Of a stretch of DNA of 64,000 nt, positions 19,901 through 32,586 are shown piece after piece (positions within the stretch are counted from its first letter, which is position 1; each line of letters begins with the position of its first letter). Where the stretch lies: contig JBLDXI010000002.1 of assembly GCA_047495785.1 (NCBI GenBank), positions 1,488,001-1,552,000 on the forward strand. Reading direction: 5' to 3'. The position numbers were made by a program, and so were the translations under genes. The notes beneath the pieces are model-generated. The model was given only the letters and a program-made list of their open reading frames with translations, was not told the DNA's origin and did no database searches. Source of the DNA: Lepidodermella squamata (taxonomy: Eukaryota > Gastrotricha).

Positions 19901-22900
19901 TGGCTCAAGTAGCAACAATAATTCAAATTCCATGTCACTGTCCAGTGAACCAAAAACTCCAGTCAGTTCTACACCATCAATATCAGACGCCGTTCCATCC
20001 GAAGCAACACACCCACCAGCCCAAATTCAGCCAAACTCACCTAAAATAACTAGCAATCTGTTGATTCCTCAGCCAATAATTCTTCAGAAATTCGGCTACA
20101 AAACTCATAATGTTCGAAAATTGCGGCATTTACCGACCCAGTTAGCCGGGGCAGAGCGTTGGATTGAGCTTTGCTCGTATTGCCTGTTCTCCTACGAGTG
20201 GATTTATCACAAAACATGCGCTCTAGGGTTGACTGACGTGATTTTGGACTATGCGTTAACAAATGGATCTTCAAACCCAGTTCACCCAGTTGAAGCTAGT
20301 TTAGTCGCGGAGGCTTTGAGGGATATCGGTAAAACGGTTGATTTCGGGGTTATCATCGGCGATTCGGCGGACTCACCCAAGCGCCCAGCTGCGATAAATT
20401 GTCTCCCGACTGAGTTATCCGCCCGATTGCTACCCTACGCGGATTCCTCGGAAAATATTCGCAGTTTGATTGTTCAATGCGATCTATTGGGTTTGAGCCA
20501 TACTGCATTGCTGCCGCTTTTACCTCACCCATCGACCCCAGGAGCTGCGTTGCTGGCTGAGTTGACATTCCGCCCGGAAGGATCGCCGGCTAGCCCTGAT
20601 AATATGTGTTTAGTCGAAACCCCGGATGACCACATTCTCCTATTCGCTAAAACCGTGAAATCTTCGAGAATCGGCTGTTTCCAGCTCCCGGTTCCGAAGA
20701 GGCTCGGAGCCCCTGAAGGGTCATCTCAACAGCAAATGCCGGTCGCTTTGCCATGGGATGTTGAGTGCTCGGCCGGGCGGATGTTGGTCAGTGCCGAGTG
20801 TGGTTTAGTCGCAACTGTTGATCCAATGACAAAACGAGCGGTTAAATTACACGATTTAAGCTCCGGAATTTTCTTCGGCCAGCTGATACCCAGCCCATCA
20901 GAACGGTCACCTCCCCAAACGAGTGAAGCCAAAAACCCATTACTTGCGATGATTAAACCAGCCTCGCTGTCAAGGACCGAGATTCTATCGATTGAACTAG
21001 AGGCCGGGATTCTTTTTGTCTGCATTCAAGCTGGCGAGTCGGATTGCAGCGAAGTTCAGGCGTTCAATCTTCGCGAATGCCCGGACGCGTTGCTATGGCA
21101 ACAACAGCAATCGATGTCTCAAACGCCTAATTACTGGACTCCGCCGATGATTTCATCGATTATGCTGCCTGGTAAAGCGAATTTTATGACGCCGTCTCCG
21201 AGTGGTCAAAACGTTTACTGCGGAGTTGGTTCGATGATTTGCATCGCCTCGTTAGACTCCTGCCAGGTAGAATTCATCCTACCAGCTCCTGGGCGAATTT
21301 CCAGTGTCGCCTCAACTACGGACGAAAATTGCATTTTAGCCCTATGCCAGGACGATCCGTCAATTTTGCTGCTGAGTGACCACAACCGATTTTCAGCTGT
21401 TGAAGCGTTGACGTCAGACGGCGCTAGGATTCAATTTGAAAAGATCAAATTATCGCCGAATGATTCTTACGTAGCGGTCTGGAATCGGGGTATCATCGAC
21501 ATTTTGTCATGCGCAAGTGCGAAACAGTTGAATCGACTGTTGAACCCATTTGCCGCCCCTCCAACGCAAGAGGGCGTTGTTGCGAATCAAACGCTATCAG
21601 AAATGCACGCATTTTCCGAGATTATTTTCACCCCGAATGAGGAGACACTCATCGCATCGGCCGGGCGGTGGTTGTTGCTATGGAAACCAGTGAGCGGCCA
21701 ACCAATCGCGCGGCTTCAAACCGAACTTGGCGTGATTGATAAACTAATCCCGGCTGCGAAGGGTCGGTTACTGGTCAGTCACGTGAAAGGTTCGGCGAAT
21801 ATTCAAGTTTGGAACTTGGAAATGAGCTCGTTAACGGGGAATCCTACTGTACCCAGCGTCCAAGCCCCGAGTTTACCCACCCTACCCGCTGCGGGTATAG
21901 ACCACCTACCAGGGCCTATTGAGGAGTTGACTGTCGTAGCGGAGGGTCAGTTAGTCTACGCTAAGTTGCTGAAGAGCCAGATTATCGGAGTTTTTTCAAT
22001 GGCGAATGGTCGATTGGTTCGAGCCTTGGAGCACGACAGCATGGTCACGGCGGTCGTGCCAGTCGCATCCGGCCAGTTTTGCCTCGTCTCAACCATCGAT
22101 AACACCCGCAGAAATGCGGCTAATCGGCTCTGGGACGTGGTTGATAGCCGGGTTATGTGGCGTTTCGGCAACGACCATGGCTTCGCGACCGCCCTTCACA
22201 AATCCGACTGCATCGTCCACATCGCTAGAATGACCGAAGTCTGCACTATCCACGACCCGTACACGATTTTCATGTACCGCTTCAGCGCCGCCGATAGCCC
22301 GAGCCAATCGACTGACAGCTCAGCGGCGCCGCCTCAAAATCGGTTCGAAGTTCTGCGGCTGTTTTTCGAGGTTCGCTACGTGTTATCGAAGCCGTTCATC
22401 ACCGAGGACGATAGCCGCTGCGTGTTCATGGTGGCTGAGTCGTTCGATGACCGTACTGATGTGTATTCCGGCCGGGCTGTTTGCGTTTGCGACATTTCCG
22501 GGTCGAACGGGTCGTCGCAAAATACCGGAATCGCCATGTTTGGCGTGTCGCAATTGTCAGATTTCGTGAATGTCTCCGAAATACTTTCAGTCCAGCCCTG
22601 CCCCGGGTCGCCTAATACCGTCATTGTTTTCTACGCCAGTTCGGTTTCGAGAATGTCGAACCGGTCGGGCGTTACGAATATTGACACGAAGGCGATGAAC
22701 TCGCGGGCCGGGTCGATTCTATCAACCGCGCCGCAGTCGATGCCGAACTCGCGCCGTAGCCAGCGCCCGATCACCGAGCCGGGTAGTAAGCCGCAAACTG
22801 CTGCGACTCAGACGATTAAAACAGCGAGTCAGCAGGGCGTGAAAAGCGATAATAGAGATGTTGGGTTTTTGATTCTGGACGTGACGACTGGCACGGTTAT

Positions 22901-24490
22901 TCGCTGTTGCGATCACTTTTTGGCGCCTAATAGCCTGCCTCTCTCGATTTCGCCTGATTTACACACCTGTCTAGATGCAAATGTAAGCCGATCCTTACTA
23001 AGAATATATTTTCAATTTTCCTGGTTTTTTAATTTAATTTTTTTTCGATTGAAAAAAGGAAATATACCGTAATTTGGCATCAGAAAAACTTTGGCGGAAC
23101 CAAAGTCGAAGTATGCCAAAAGTCAATTTTTGGCGAAGCATTAGTTCTGAATTGAACACTCTTATATATTGAACATCTTACTTATTCTATTATCTTATAG
23201 AAAATGTTACGCTGAATTTAATGCTGATTTTTAGGATTATTTTGGTCAATCTTGACCCGCACGAAATATCCGAAAAGTGATTTCAGGCCACTAGAAAATT
23301 CCAAAATTAGGTTCCGCTCACCATAAATTTGTTTCCGTTGAAATGAGGACTCATTTGGCATTGGAGAAAATAATGTTTTTGAACTAGGTTTCGCTAAAAA
23401 AATCGAAATTCGAGCCTCAGGTGGGCAAGGTGATTCCTGATTTTCTCGTTAATTCTTAGGAATTTTTCTGAAGGTCGATTTTCGCTCTAAAGTTGAATAT
23501 GGAGAATTTTAAGCAAAATACGCCGAGTTTCCAACTTTCAGCCCTGAAAAGTAACCTTCGAAGCCTAAAGTTACGGTACTAGGGACTAAAGAAAAATCTT
23601 CAAACGTTGAATTTCAGGAATTTCGGCAGCTTTTAGAGAAAGGTACATCATCTTTTCTTGAATTTCTTGCTATTTTGGTTAACAAAAATGGACCGAAAAT
23701 TCTAAAAATGAACAATTACTTCGAGGCCTGGGAACTAATTATTGACTCTTTCATCTCTTTTTTCCAGGGAGCTATGTACGATTTGGTCACGTGTCAAATG
23801 CGACTTCCAAGTGTCCACGAACGCGGCTGGCCAGCCAAAACGTTCCTGCATGGCGGCAAACTAGTCGTATTTGCCGAACCGCCCGGCGACTCCAGCAACA
23901 ACCGCCTCCAAGTTCTGCGAAGTTCCGACTGCAAACTCGTCGGCTGGGTGCGCATGTGGTCTGCTATCACGTGCGCCGCGATTTACGGCAAAGACGACCG
24001 GGCTAAATTGATCATCGGCCTGGCGGACGGTTCATTTACCGCTTACATGGTCGTCGATAGGCAGACCGACCCGGCGACCCTGCAATTCGAACAGCAGAAT
24101 ATGACCGCCCTATCCGAGGTCCTCCCGAACCGAACTACCCCGGTCGCTTACGCCCAGTCGTCTGAGCTACTTCAAATGTTCGTGTTAGGGCGAAGTGGCG
24201 CGGAACGAAATGCGAAAACTGCGCCGCTTTTCATGTACAAGGAGGGCAGGTTAATGGCCCCGGCGGCTAGTGCCAAGGAGGGTATGATGACTGCGGGCGG
24301 GCGGCCGCCTTCGGGCAGCGTTTCGACTGGGACTTTCAGCAAGCGGCGCCAATCTACCGGCAAGCCGATCACGCCTCCAATGCGGCCGTCCTCCGGGCTG
24401 TCGGCTTCGACGGCCTCTTTCACTCGAGGTGGCCTTCAGCAGCACAATAGACCACGAGATTTCAGATCAGCGGCATGCTCATTGATGTGA
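16980..24490 (+). CDS. NWD1/NWD2-like NACHT and WD40 repeat protein
   Basis: This is a large STAND-class ATPase of about 2078 residues. Exons: 16980-17112, 17433-17521, 17582-19420, 19473-19741, 19799-22982, 23768-24490; all phases agree. The N-terminal module matches NWD proteins: IRVFLSSTATDFSDERSAIW, LIDLHWEERPEITEDQLT and GPCFVGLIGQRYGRPPLP. The NACHT-type ATPase has Walker A GTPGSGKST near residue 446 and Walker B MALVLLFDGVDRL near 538. A winged-helix region (HGFTVVSAMFSLLSAAGCAL) follows, then about 1200 residues of degenerate WD40 repeats (for example SSVASTTDENCILALCQDD). The C-terminus is basic and Ser/Thr-rich. Intron 19421-19472 appears to be a GC-AG intron. Family members are implicated in assembly platforms and androgen-receptor or neuronal signalling. 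The specific role here is unknown. A small exon could hide in the 785-bp last intron. Confidence 0.87.
22983..23767 (+). other. Last intron of the NWD-like gene
   Basis: This 785-bp AT-rich intron begins GTAAGC and ends tttccag. The flanking exons join in phase 0 with a sensible WD40 junction (DLHTCLDAN then GAMYDLVT). No conserved exon is visible inside, though one small exon cannot be excluded. Confidence 0.65.
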
Positions 24491-26121
24491 AAAAACTATT
24501 TTTCAGACTATTTATATCAATGAAATAATAATATATTCCGACGAGTGACTTATTAATTTTTTTCCATATCGAAATAATATTTTTCCATGATTTTATTTTT
24601 CTGGAAATTTACATTCTGCTTTGAAAAATTTGAAAAATAAAATAACTATTTTCACTTGTTCTTATTTGCGTTATCGCTCTTCTCAGAAGGAAGAGCCCAA
24701 GAAATCGCCCGAAGGCTCATTGAATGTTCCCGCGCACGGAAATCTTTAGTAAAAGGCGAAAGATTTGTACGTTTTGCGTGGAAACCAGAGTAAATTTAAA
24801 TGCCACCGTTTATATGTCCGCATTTTACAGTGATAGTAATCAGACCTGGCATTATTATTTGGTTATTCCTAAAAATAAAAAATAAAAATAAAAAAAAAGT
24901 TCGAGGCTGCCAGGAGTTGAACCTGGAATCTTCTGATCCGCATTGTCCGCTTGAGAATGAAGTTTAAAAGGCAAGCCCACACGCAAAAAATAGTGGTTCT
25001 TCGGTGCGTTAGTGAGCTATAATTAGTCGCAACACATGCTTTACACCTGGATACAATTTCTTTTCAATTGTCGAAACTGCTTATTATAATCGAGGTAACA
25101 ATTTTTTCCCAGTAATCACGACGGGAATTTCAATCTTTCATTTATTTATTTTTACCAATATTGCTCTCTGCGGATTTCTCCATTCCGTAAAATTTTTCGC
25201 TCAAATTATAACAAGTTGGTTATGATATATAGAAGTGTTATACAAAAATCGAACTTGCGAGAACAAACAATAATATAATTTGCATGTTTAAAATTCTCAA
25301 GGTCGAAATTTTAGCGAAACAGTAGCGACTCGATAGAAAAAACAGACAATAGCTCTACACAGCATATAGAGAATGATTATTTCCGATTTTACATATATTA
25401 CACATCTCATCTCTTTAGTAATACAAGTAGCTTATACAGTTTTTTCTTCTCACGAGAATAAAGACCGTAGAAAAACGAAGACAAATTTCCGTCGTCTCAG
25501 ATACTGTTCAGTTTTTTTTGTACAATGATGAGAATTCTGTGGAGAATCGAACTCCTGTTTTAATACTATACACTTGAAATTCATTCGCTCGTCGAGAGAT
25601 GGGCATATTACAAAAAAGATAATGGGATAAAATATTTTTTGCTATTTTCAGATTCTTCAAAAAAATATAATAATATGACAGTCAAAATAGCAATTTCCCC
25701 TCAGAACGACATTTCCTTGCGCGACTAAAAGCTTTTGAATAAAATATTAGAAAAGAAATGAGACTCTTCGCATTTTTTCATGTGCGCCGAGAGAGGTTAG
25801 AACTGAAAACATGGTCTTGAATGCAGAGAAAAAAAGAGGGGAAAAACAAAATGACTGCGAAAACGGACATCTCGTTTTTCCGTGTATATTTTGGCATCTT
25901 GGTATTGCACGGATTATACTGATAAAATTAATTCAAGAGAGGAAACATAACAATGGGCAGTTGATTGTAAACCTGCTGAGCCCGCGATGCATGGTACAGT
26001 GAGACAAAGCGATTTTGGTCTTGAAAATAGTCTTATAGCGAAGAACTGAAAATTAATTAAATTTTTCAGATGATATAATAAAATGACAAGATAAGAGAGC
26101 TGCTGATGTAAAGCCGGGGTT
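24491..26121. other. Convergent 3' regions of the NWD-like and M6 genes
   Basis: This AT-rich region lies between two converging genes and contains several possible poly(A) signals on both strands. It contains one tRNA-like remnant (about 24902-24958, minus strand). No protein-coding gene is recognisable; the 25811-26002 open frame is low-complexity. Confidence 0.6.
24902..24958 (-). pseudogene. tRNA-Arg-like remnant with B box and Pol III-type terminator
   Basis: On the minus strand, GATCAGAAGATT is followed by a perfect T-arm (CCAGG stem, TTCAACT loop, CCTGG stem), an acceptor-like end CAGCCTCG and then a run of eight T residues, a typical Pol III terminator. The 3' half resembles arginine tRNAs that carry CGGATCAGAAGATT. 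A D-arm-like segment precedes it, but the 5' strand of the anticodon stem and a matching 5' acceptor strand are missing. It is best read as a truncated tRNA or a tRNA-derived element. A cloverleaf search would settle it. Confidence 0.4.
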
Positions 26122-27542
26122 TCAGCCTTCGTGGTGTAACATTCGAACGGCTGCTTCATCTTCCTTCTTCTCGATCAAATACTCGTCGCCACCTATCGCT
26201 GCCATATAAGGCAAATGCCGTATCTCCTTCACGTGTTTGTAATTTCCAGCCAGGCATATGATAAAATTCAACTATAACAATAAGAGAATAATTTAATTAG
26301 AATAAATTAGATTTTGCAAATATTACATTTCCGAATAAAACCAATAATGTCCCGACTACTGCGAAAGAAATGGCAATAATGAAGCTCCAGCCCTATAAAA
26401 TTACAAGGTAATTGAATTATTAAATTATTCCAATTTTTGACAAACCCTTTCGGTGAAATTTTCCAGATCGCGGCCGCACATATGGGCCGATTTCCGATAA
26501 GGTCCGTTAATTCTGTAAGAAATTTGCGAATTGTGCGTAGTATTTGACCCGGTAACGTAGTCGACAAAAGGAACCGCTGTTGTTGTATCGTCCGCCGATG
26601 GTACTGAGGTGATGATATTGTCATTATTGACCGCATTTACCGGCGCCGCCAAAGCGACAATGGAGCCGGGCGCTTTGATGCGCATGCCGTAGTGGCGCAA
26701 GTCGATGCAGCCGCGAAGTGTCGGCTCTCTGAACGTGGTTGTGGCGAAGAGAAGAAGCAGCGGTATGACTTGTGCCGTGAACAGTAGCGTCCAGATGAAC
26801 TGGAAGATGTACGCTAATGTGAGTGCGAAGCCGTCGCAGCAACGTGTCACACAGTTGCGCCCGGGTGTCATCAACACGTGCCGGCTCGTTTCTCCGCTCG
26901 CGTAATGGTTAATTATCAAAAATTTGGTGGCTAATACAACTGTCACACCGGCGACTGCTATTACGAACCACGGCCAAATAGGACACCTATAAATTTTTAA
27001 AACACAAGAAAATATTGATGAATCAAAGGATGAAAGATGAAAGCTGAAACTTCGAAAATTCGAAGTAATTTTTCTACTAATTTTGGGGTCTATTTCAGAA
27101 TATTGATTCGATTATCATCCATAAAGTCGAAAAGAAGTGAATTTTAATAAAGTAATCGATAATGCGAGATCCTAGTCCTTCAAGTGTTCACATGAATATA
27201 GCACCGAAAATCGAAATTTAGTTTAAAAATTCAAAATTTTAAGGCGGACTTTTTAAAAAAAAATTACATTTTGCCGAGGATAAAATCTGCTGTCATTTTC
27301 GTCCACACGATGTTGCCGCCAACGTAGCCACCGCAACCGAGACATATGATGAGCCACGAGGCCAGCGAAACGCCGGGTATACGCGATAGGCAGCCGAGGC
27401 AGCCGGTTTGATAAGGCCTTCGGTACCGTGATTTCGTGGCTATTGTCGCTTCGGTGCCGCCTTTTTTCGGCGAACCGCCTGCCGCCTGGTCGTGAAGGTG
27501 CCGGTGCTCGTCGTCTTCCATGGGCTCATGATGACCTCCCAT
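26122..27542 (-). CDS. M6: Proteolipid protein PLP/M6 family membrane glycoprotein
   Basis: This is a four-pass membrane protein of the PLP/DM20/M6 family, which acts in neuronal and epithelial membrane organisation. Exons 27268-27542, 26446-26986, 26327-26392 and 26122-26271 give 343 residues. The first membrane block reads CLGCLSRIPGVSLASWLIIC, like the family's cysteine-rich CL..(V/I)P.ASL start. The second is WPWFVIAVAGVTVVLATKF, the third a long hydrophobic stretch before LRHYGMRIKAPGS, and the fourth spans the third and fourth exons (WSFIIAISFAVVGTLLVLFG then LNFIICLAGNY). The large extracellular loop carries N-glycosylation sites (NTTHNS) and cysteine pairs. The histidine-rich, acidic N-terminus (MGGHHEPMEDDEHRHLHD) is longer than in vertebrates. 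It is longer overall than human M6 (about 278). Confidence 0.87.
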
Positions 27543-28154
27543 TTAACAACGAATTTTTTCAATTTTTAAATTGATAAAATCAGCCGAGTGTCTCCGTTGT
27601 ATTGATCGGAATTCGATTTAAAGGGTAATTATATATATATATAAATGCGAATATTTTTCGCGCACGATCTTTCGTCTGATTTGTTGTGAATGGTAATTAT
27701 ATTTTATCCTAAAAATAAATAAAACAAATAAACAACAAGTTGTAGCATCAATGTGGAAAAGCGACTAGTCATCATCAGTAAATTTTAGGCTATTACTATA
27801 ATAAAGTCGGCGAGCGAAATGTGGCAGTTGATGGGCGCCAACGCGCCGCCTTAATGGCGAAGAAGCTTTGCGTGTACAAGGCAAAAGGCCATCATTATGT
27901 TATCATCAAGCCTACATCGCCATTATCGCGTATAAAGCGCGGGGCCAACACACAACAAAATGATGATGAGCGCGCGATGAAATGCCGATGAGCGTATGTA
28001 TCAATAAAACGAAGAGACCGCGCCGATCGATCGATCAGTCGATGGCAGCGCGCTGGCTTCTCGGGCGCGCGCGCGTGTGCGCATTATACGGCCGCGGGGA
28101 AATAGTCGCTGCAGCAGCAGCAGCCGAGAGACAGCAGACAGCGACAATGAGGAC

Positions 28155-28194
28155 GATGATGATGATGATGGCGATGATGATAATGATGATGATG
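28155..28194. repeat. (GAT)n trinucleotide repeat, interrupted
   Basis: A 40-bp stretch consists of GAT units interrupted by GGC and AAT. It lies within the repeat-rich stretch upstream of M6. Confidence 0.85.
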
Positions 28195-29623
28195 GCGGCC
28201 GGACGCACAGATAGGGAGGGAGCAGCCCTGACGAGAAAACATGGTGCTGTTAATACGATAATAAATACATAGCATCATTCATTCGTATGTCATTCACATT
28301 TTTGCTTCGGCTCTGTCGCCGGCGCTTTCTTCAAGGCTTCTCAGGCGCGCTAATAAGACCACCAGGCCGCAGGTCGATATATACATATATATAGACAAAA
28401 GTTTGGACCGCGTATAAACACGATGCGGATATGTCCAGTATTTTAATGCAATAATACAGAGCGGAAAGGCATACAAACTACTGCGCTGGATAGAGTGTGT
28501 ATATGGAAGTCTTCAAAATCGATTGTGGTCAGCTGCTGCTGTGGCTCATCGCCAGGCTAATAAATTACAATTGCTATGTATTTGCCTAAATAAAATGTCA
28601 CAAAACCTGTGAGCGAAGCGACGGGGCTGCTGTGCACACACGTGTGCGTATATGTTGTATAAATAACAATAACAATAATAATAATAATAAAATATAAAGA
28701 AAATTATTACCATAAATCTATAAAAATGATGTGCGTAATGTGGAACAGAGCTAACACACATACACGTGCCACGGCCAAAACATCTCGCGCGCGGGAAATA
28801 TAGAAAAGGTGCGCGTGTTTTATTATTTATTACAAATAAGAGACGATGCGAATAACGAACGGCGATGACGGGGAGCAGCACAGAAGGGCGGAGCATATAT
28901 ACATCCGTCACCCGTGTAGTGAATAGAATAACGATCGGCCTGATTATTATTTGATATTCACCGCCATCAAAGCTGCTAGCATGTGTCAACGGTAATAACG
29001 CTACTGTCGAGTGTGGATTTATGAAAAATAATGCGTTGCGTAAACAAAAAATCGATCACACCGCGCGCGCTAAATTCAGGTAGTGCGCAAACTTTGATAT
29101 ATTCCGATGGCTTTATAATAATATAATCCAACCGCATTATAAATGAGCAAAAGGTAATTCAATGATATATATATACGCGAGAAGTTCACGCTGTATCTAC
29201 GAGACATAATTCAATGCAGGTGTTTACTCAGCAATCGGCCTTTACTGCCCAGAAAACGATACATTTCCCGAAAATTGAATTGAAAAAATCACGATTTTAT
29301 GCGAAAAATATTAGCCGGTATATGGTTCTAATTTAGCGCGCGTGATTTCCTGTAAAACCGTTTCGGTATGATAAACGGTTGTATGATAAACGCGAGGCAA
29401 ACAGCGGCTGCAAAATAGATGAGCGGAAAGATGCCTAACCCTGCCAATGTTATCACCGTTGAATATCGGCGCCGACCAGCAGCGGCAGCAACAACCCTGA
29501 ATATAGATTTCTTACACGTCAATTATTGCTGGAAAATAATAATATTATTACAATAAGATGCAAACGGTAAATTCGTAACGGATGGTGTGTATGTGTATAT
29601 TTGGTCATTATGTTTTTGTAGCC

Positions 29624-29641
29624 GCTCGCTCGCTCGCTCGC
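29624..29641. repeat. (GCTC)n tetranucleotide repeat
   Basis: Four and a half copies of GCTC lie in non-coding DNA. Confidence 0.8.
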
Positions 29642-30820
29642 GGATTACGGATGAGAGGAGACGTATAGAAAGAAACAATAACATTCTAATTTTTACGCGA
29701 ATAAAATGCGAGTAAGATGTAGATATGGTATTATTATTACTATACATCACGAGGATAAAGCGCGGTTTCACTCTTTGACCACAAGGTATAAAAAAAACTA
29801 GTAAGTTTATGAAATACGGTTAGTAATAATATACTATAAACTTAGTCTCACACCATAAAGCTTCGTCTATCTGTAAAATACACCTGATATTTGCGGTAAA
29901 TAATCCTTAGCAGGCTCAACTAGTACCTCTGCTCATTTTTTTCCACACATAGTATAAAAGCAAAAAGGTATGAGAAGCAACAACAAAGAATATTATAATA
30001 TTTGAGTATATAACGCAAAAAAATGCAGATAGATTCATTATCATCTTAATAGTCATCACGCGTTTGGTTTCACTTAACGAAATATGCACTGGAGTGTGTA
30101 GCAAAAATAATTTTCTCACCGAGCGTGCCCCGAAAATTACAAACCAAGAGATCAAGGATACTTGAGAATTTCAGATGAATGGCTGCAAGTACGATAAATA
30201 ATTCCATCCACTTCATTACTCATTGACGATGGCACGAATGCCAGTCATTAAAAAGGTATCGACAAGGTGTGTTGTCATGATGCTAATTTTTTAATGAGAA
30301 TTCCATGATGCGGTAAATTAACGAAGCTGGTCAAAAGCTATCCTGGGAGTGTATTTCAGGGTACACATTTTTATTTACTTAGGTATCTATGAAAATCCCT
30401 TCGCACTGCACTTTGATAAATTTGTCAGGGGAGCGAGAGTGTTCGGTGCAAAATCATGATTTTTTTACTCGCAGTAATTTGCGTAAAAGCAACGAACATC
30501 TCTCTCAGAGGCGCTGTTTCGATGTCAAATGTAATTTTCATTTTCGATCACGCGATTTTTTTCCGAGTTAACCGTCATGCGATATATGCGCAAAATTCAG
30601 TGAAGATGAAGAAAATAAATTTGGCTATTCCTATTGTTTATAAACAATCTTTCCCTTGATTTATTGGTAAATAAAAATTCCGAAGGTATCGGTGAGGTGT
30701 AGGAAGCCTTCTTGTCAAAATAAATAAAGACAAAGAATAAACAAAGGAGGCATTTGTTTATGACGACAAGTCTATCCTTATTCTATAGCATTTCTGCAAT
30801 AAGTATTACTGGATGTAATC

Positions 30821-31788
30821 ATGCTTGAAAATAGAAACGTGATGTTGATGGAGCTTATGATAATAGTTGGATTTATTGGTACCCTAATTACGGGTACCAA
30901 TGGTAAGTGCGAAGCCTCGCTAATTTAATATACGCGAGTGTTTTTCTCTTCTCGCTTGATTTCATCTTTCAGCCAAGTGTAGCTATTTTCGAAAAATTAA
31001 GCCGTTTTGATGTTTCCTGCAGGTATGACATGCTACAGCGGAGTGAGGCGGAACCCGGCTCCTGATCCGGGCGACAAAACCGAAATGGCTCCAGATGCGG
31101 CGAGCGGGGTGTTAATTCTGAATGACTGCGATTTTTGTTCGGTATTTATCTATATCGCCATTTTTTATTTTCTATTAAAATCCGAACACAGGCGACTAAG
31201 AGTAGGACTAGCGACCCGTTACCTTACCATGCTGTAACGTGGCGTTGCGGCAAATTTCCTCCTGGAATCAATGAATGTTCGAAAATGTTCATGATGAAGC
31301 AAACGTCGACGAGCGAACAGGTATATAAGTTGATGATAAAACCAAGCTATGCTTTTAAAATCTTTCATTTCAGACTTCTTGCCAATGCTGCGAAGATAGG
31401 TAACACAGTTGTTTTCTGATATCTCTTGATCAATTTTTGAAGGAATTTTTACGCCAGATGCAACGGCGATACGTCTTGCAAACTTTTCCCAACTAACTAC
31501 TACTATCAAAGCTTTTTTGCCAGAGGAGGCGTTGGTCCCAGGTTTTTGTCACCTCAGGTATTATGCAGTTTTCAATCACGTTTTATTACTATAATAGCTC
31601 TAGCTATCTTTCGCATAGTTCGGCGGCCATGGTATGACAGATACAAGCCCTATCAAATCTCCGAAATGTCAGTACATGGGGATCCAAGTTGCGCAGCTGT
31701 GCGAGTCTCTTTTCCAGCCGAGAACAGAAGTATAACTCGATACTCATGTGATCAGATAAATAAAATCAGCGGATTGGATTTTCTTTGA
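30821..31788 (+). CDS. Small secreted Ly6/ET-module-like cysteine-rich protein
   Basis: This gene is built from short exons: 30821-30902, 31023-31141, 31192-31320, 31374-31399 and 31458-31788. They stay in frame to give 228 residues. Residues 1-27 look like a signal peptide (MELMIIVGFIGTLITG). The mature start is TCYSGVR, followed by DCDFCS, WRCGKFPPG, NECSK and TSCQCCEDRCNG. The order CxYSG ... CC..D.CN is that of three-finger Ly6/ET-module proteins, which are abundant in nematodes. After the domain there is a short hydrophobic stretch (RFITIIALAIF) and a tail of about 60 residues. A GTATTA/AG pair inside the last exon (31558-31597) could instead be a 40-bp intron giving an early stop. Exon model and function are inferred; no close homologue is recognised. 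Confidence 0.62.
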
Positions 31789-31845
31789 ATAATAAAATAG
31801 ATTTTCATAGACTGGCTGATAGGACTACGAGAAGTAACTTCAAAT

Positions 31846-31953
31846 CATCGGAACAATAATAATTAACGTCATCGTACCATTTTTATCTGAAACCATCGGA
31901 ACCATCGGAAGACATAATTCGCTATTAAAATTGCATTATTTCATCGGAAAAGT
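31846..31953 (+). repeat. Left terminal inverted repeat of the MULE element
   Basis: This repeat contains four or five copies of a CATCGGA-type heptamer. It matches the reverse complement of 33350-33457 in the order and spacing of these heptamers. Confidence 0.7.
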
Positions 31954-32361
31954 TTCAATAACGGCATATTCCGACACTTTAAGATGACGATTTCCGATGA
32001 ATAATTAGACAGCTGTTTCCACATTTCAACCCGTCTTTCGAGTTGTCTTTCGAGTTCGAGGTGCGTCTTTCGAGTTGTCGTCGACGTCGGTCCTCCGTTG
32101 TTTCCTTCGTCGACAGAAACAGCTGGTGAGCTCGACCTCGACCTGACAGTTTCGACAGTATTCGAAGCGATAACTGTTAACCGACTACGACCACGCCTTG
32201 GCTCAAAAACCACAGGTTCAGCTTGGCCTGGAACCAGAGCCGTACCACGACCACGGCTAACCCCACGGGTAACACATTAGCCTTAAAATCTCAAGCCCGA
32301 AACACGTGATAATAGACGTCGTGATGTAACCAGCGCCGTCTGCCATGACTGCGATTGGCAA

Positions 32362-32586
32362 CTACAGGGGCATAAATTTTTTCAGCCCTCTGAAAATCAC
32401 CTCATAGACCCGTCCGTTTTCGTTGCTGGCAACAGCGAGAATAATCGGGTTGAATTTTCGGTTGCGATCTGACGAACCACGAATGAAAATTGTATGGCCT
32501 CCTTGGATGACCTTGTGGGTCGCATCGATTTGAAAGCACTTGGCCACAGCTAGCAAATTGAGAAGAAAATTGCGAGAAATCACCAC
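32362..32586 (-). pseudogene. MULE transposase fragment
   Basis: The frame reads FQIDATHKVIQGGHTIFIRG then NPIILAVASNENGRVYEVIF. This corresponds to the MULE catalytic-core pattern lDaTyk...g.pl......r...p.a.a....E....y...f. The first catalytic aspartate (IDAT) is retained. Upstream transposase sequence (about 32640-33250) is broken by stops and frameshifts, so the gene is dead. Confidence 0.75.

Larger units (their letters stand above)
27543..30820. other. Repeat-rich non-coding region upstream of M6
   Basis: About 3.3 kb shows no convincing coding frame. It is rich in AT/TA tracts, CG alternations (gcgcgcgcg near 28064-28075), GAT and AAT trinucleotide runs and a GCTC tetranucleotide run. 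It is a candidate location for M6 regulatory sequence and non-coding first exons, because it lies 5' of that gene. The longest frame, 28546-28989 minus, is low-complexity tyrosine-rich sequence caused by the repeats. Confidence 0.5.

Noticed and set aside
28546-28989. 147-residue minus-strand open frame
   Set aside because: Its Tyr/Cys-rich middle comes from AAT-type repeats, it has no domain, and it lies in repeat-rich non-coding DNA.
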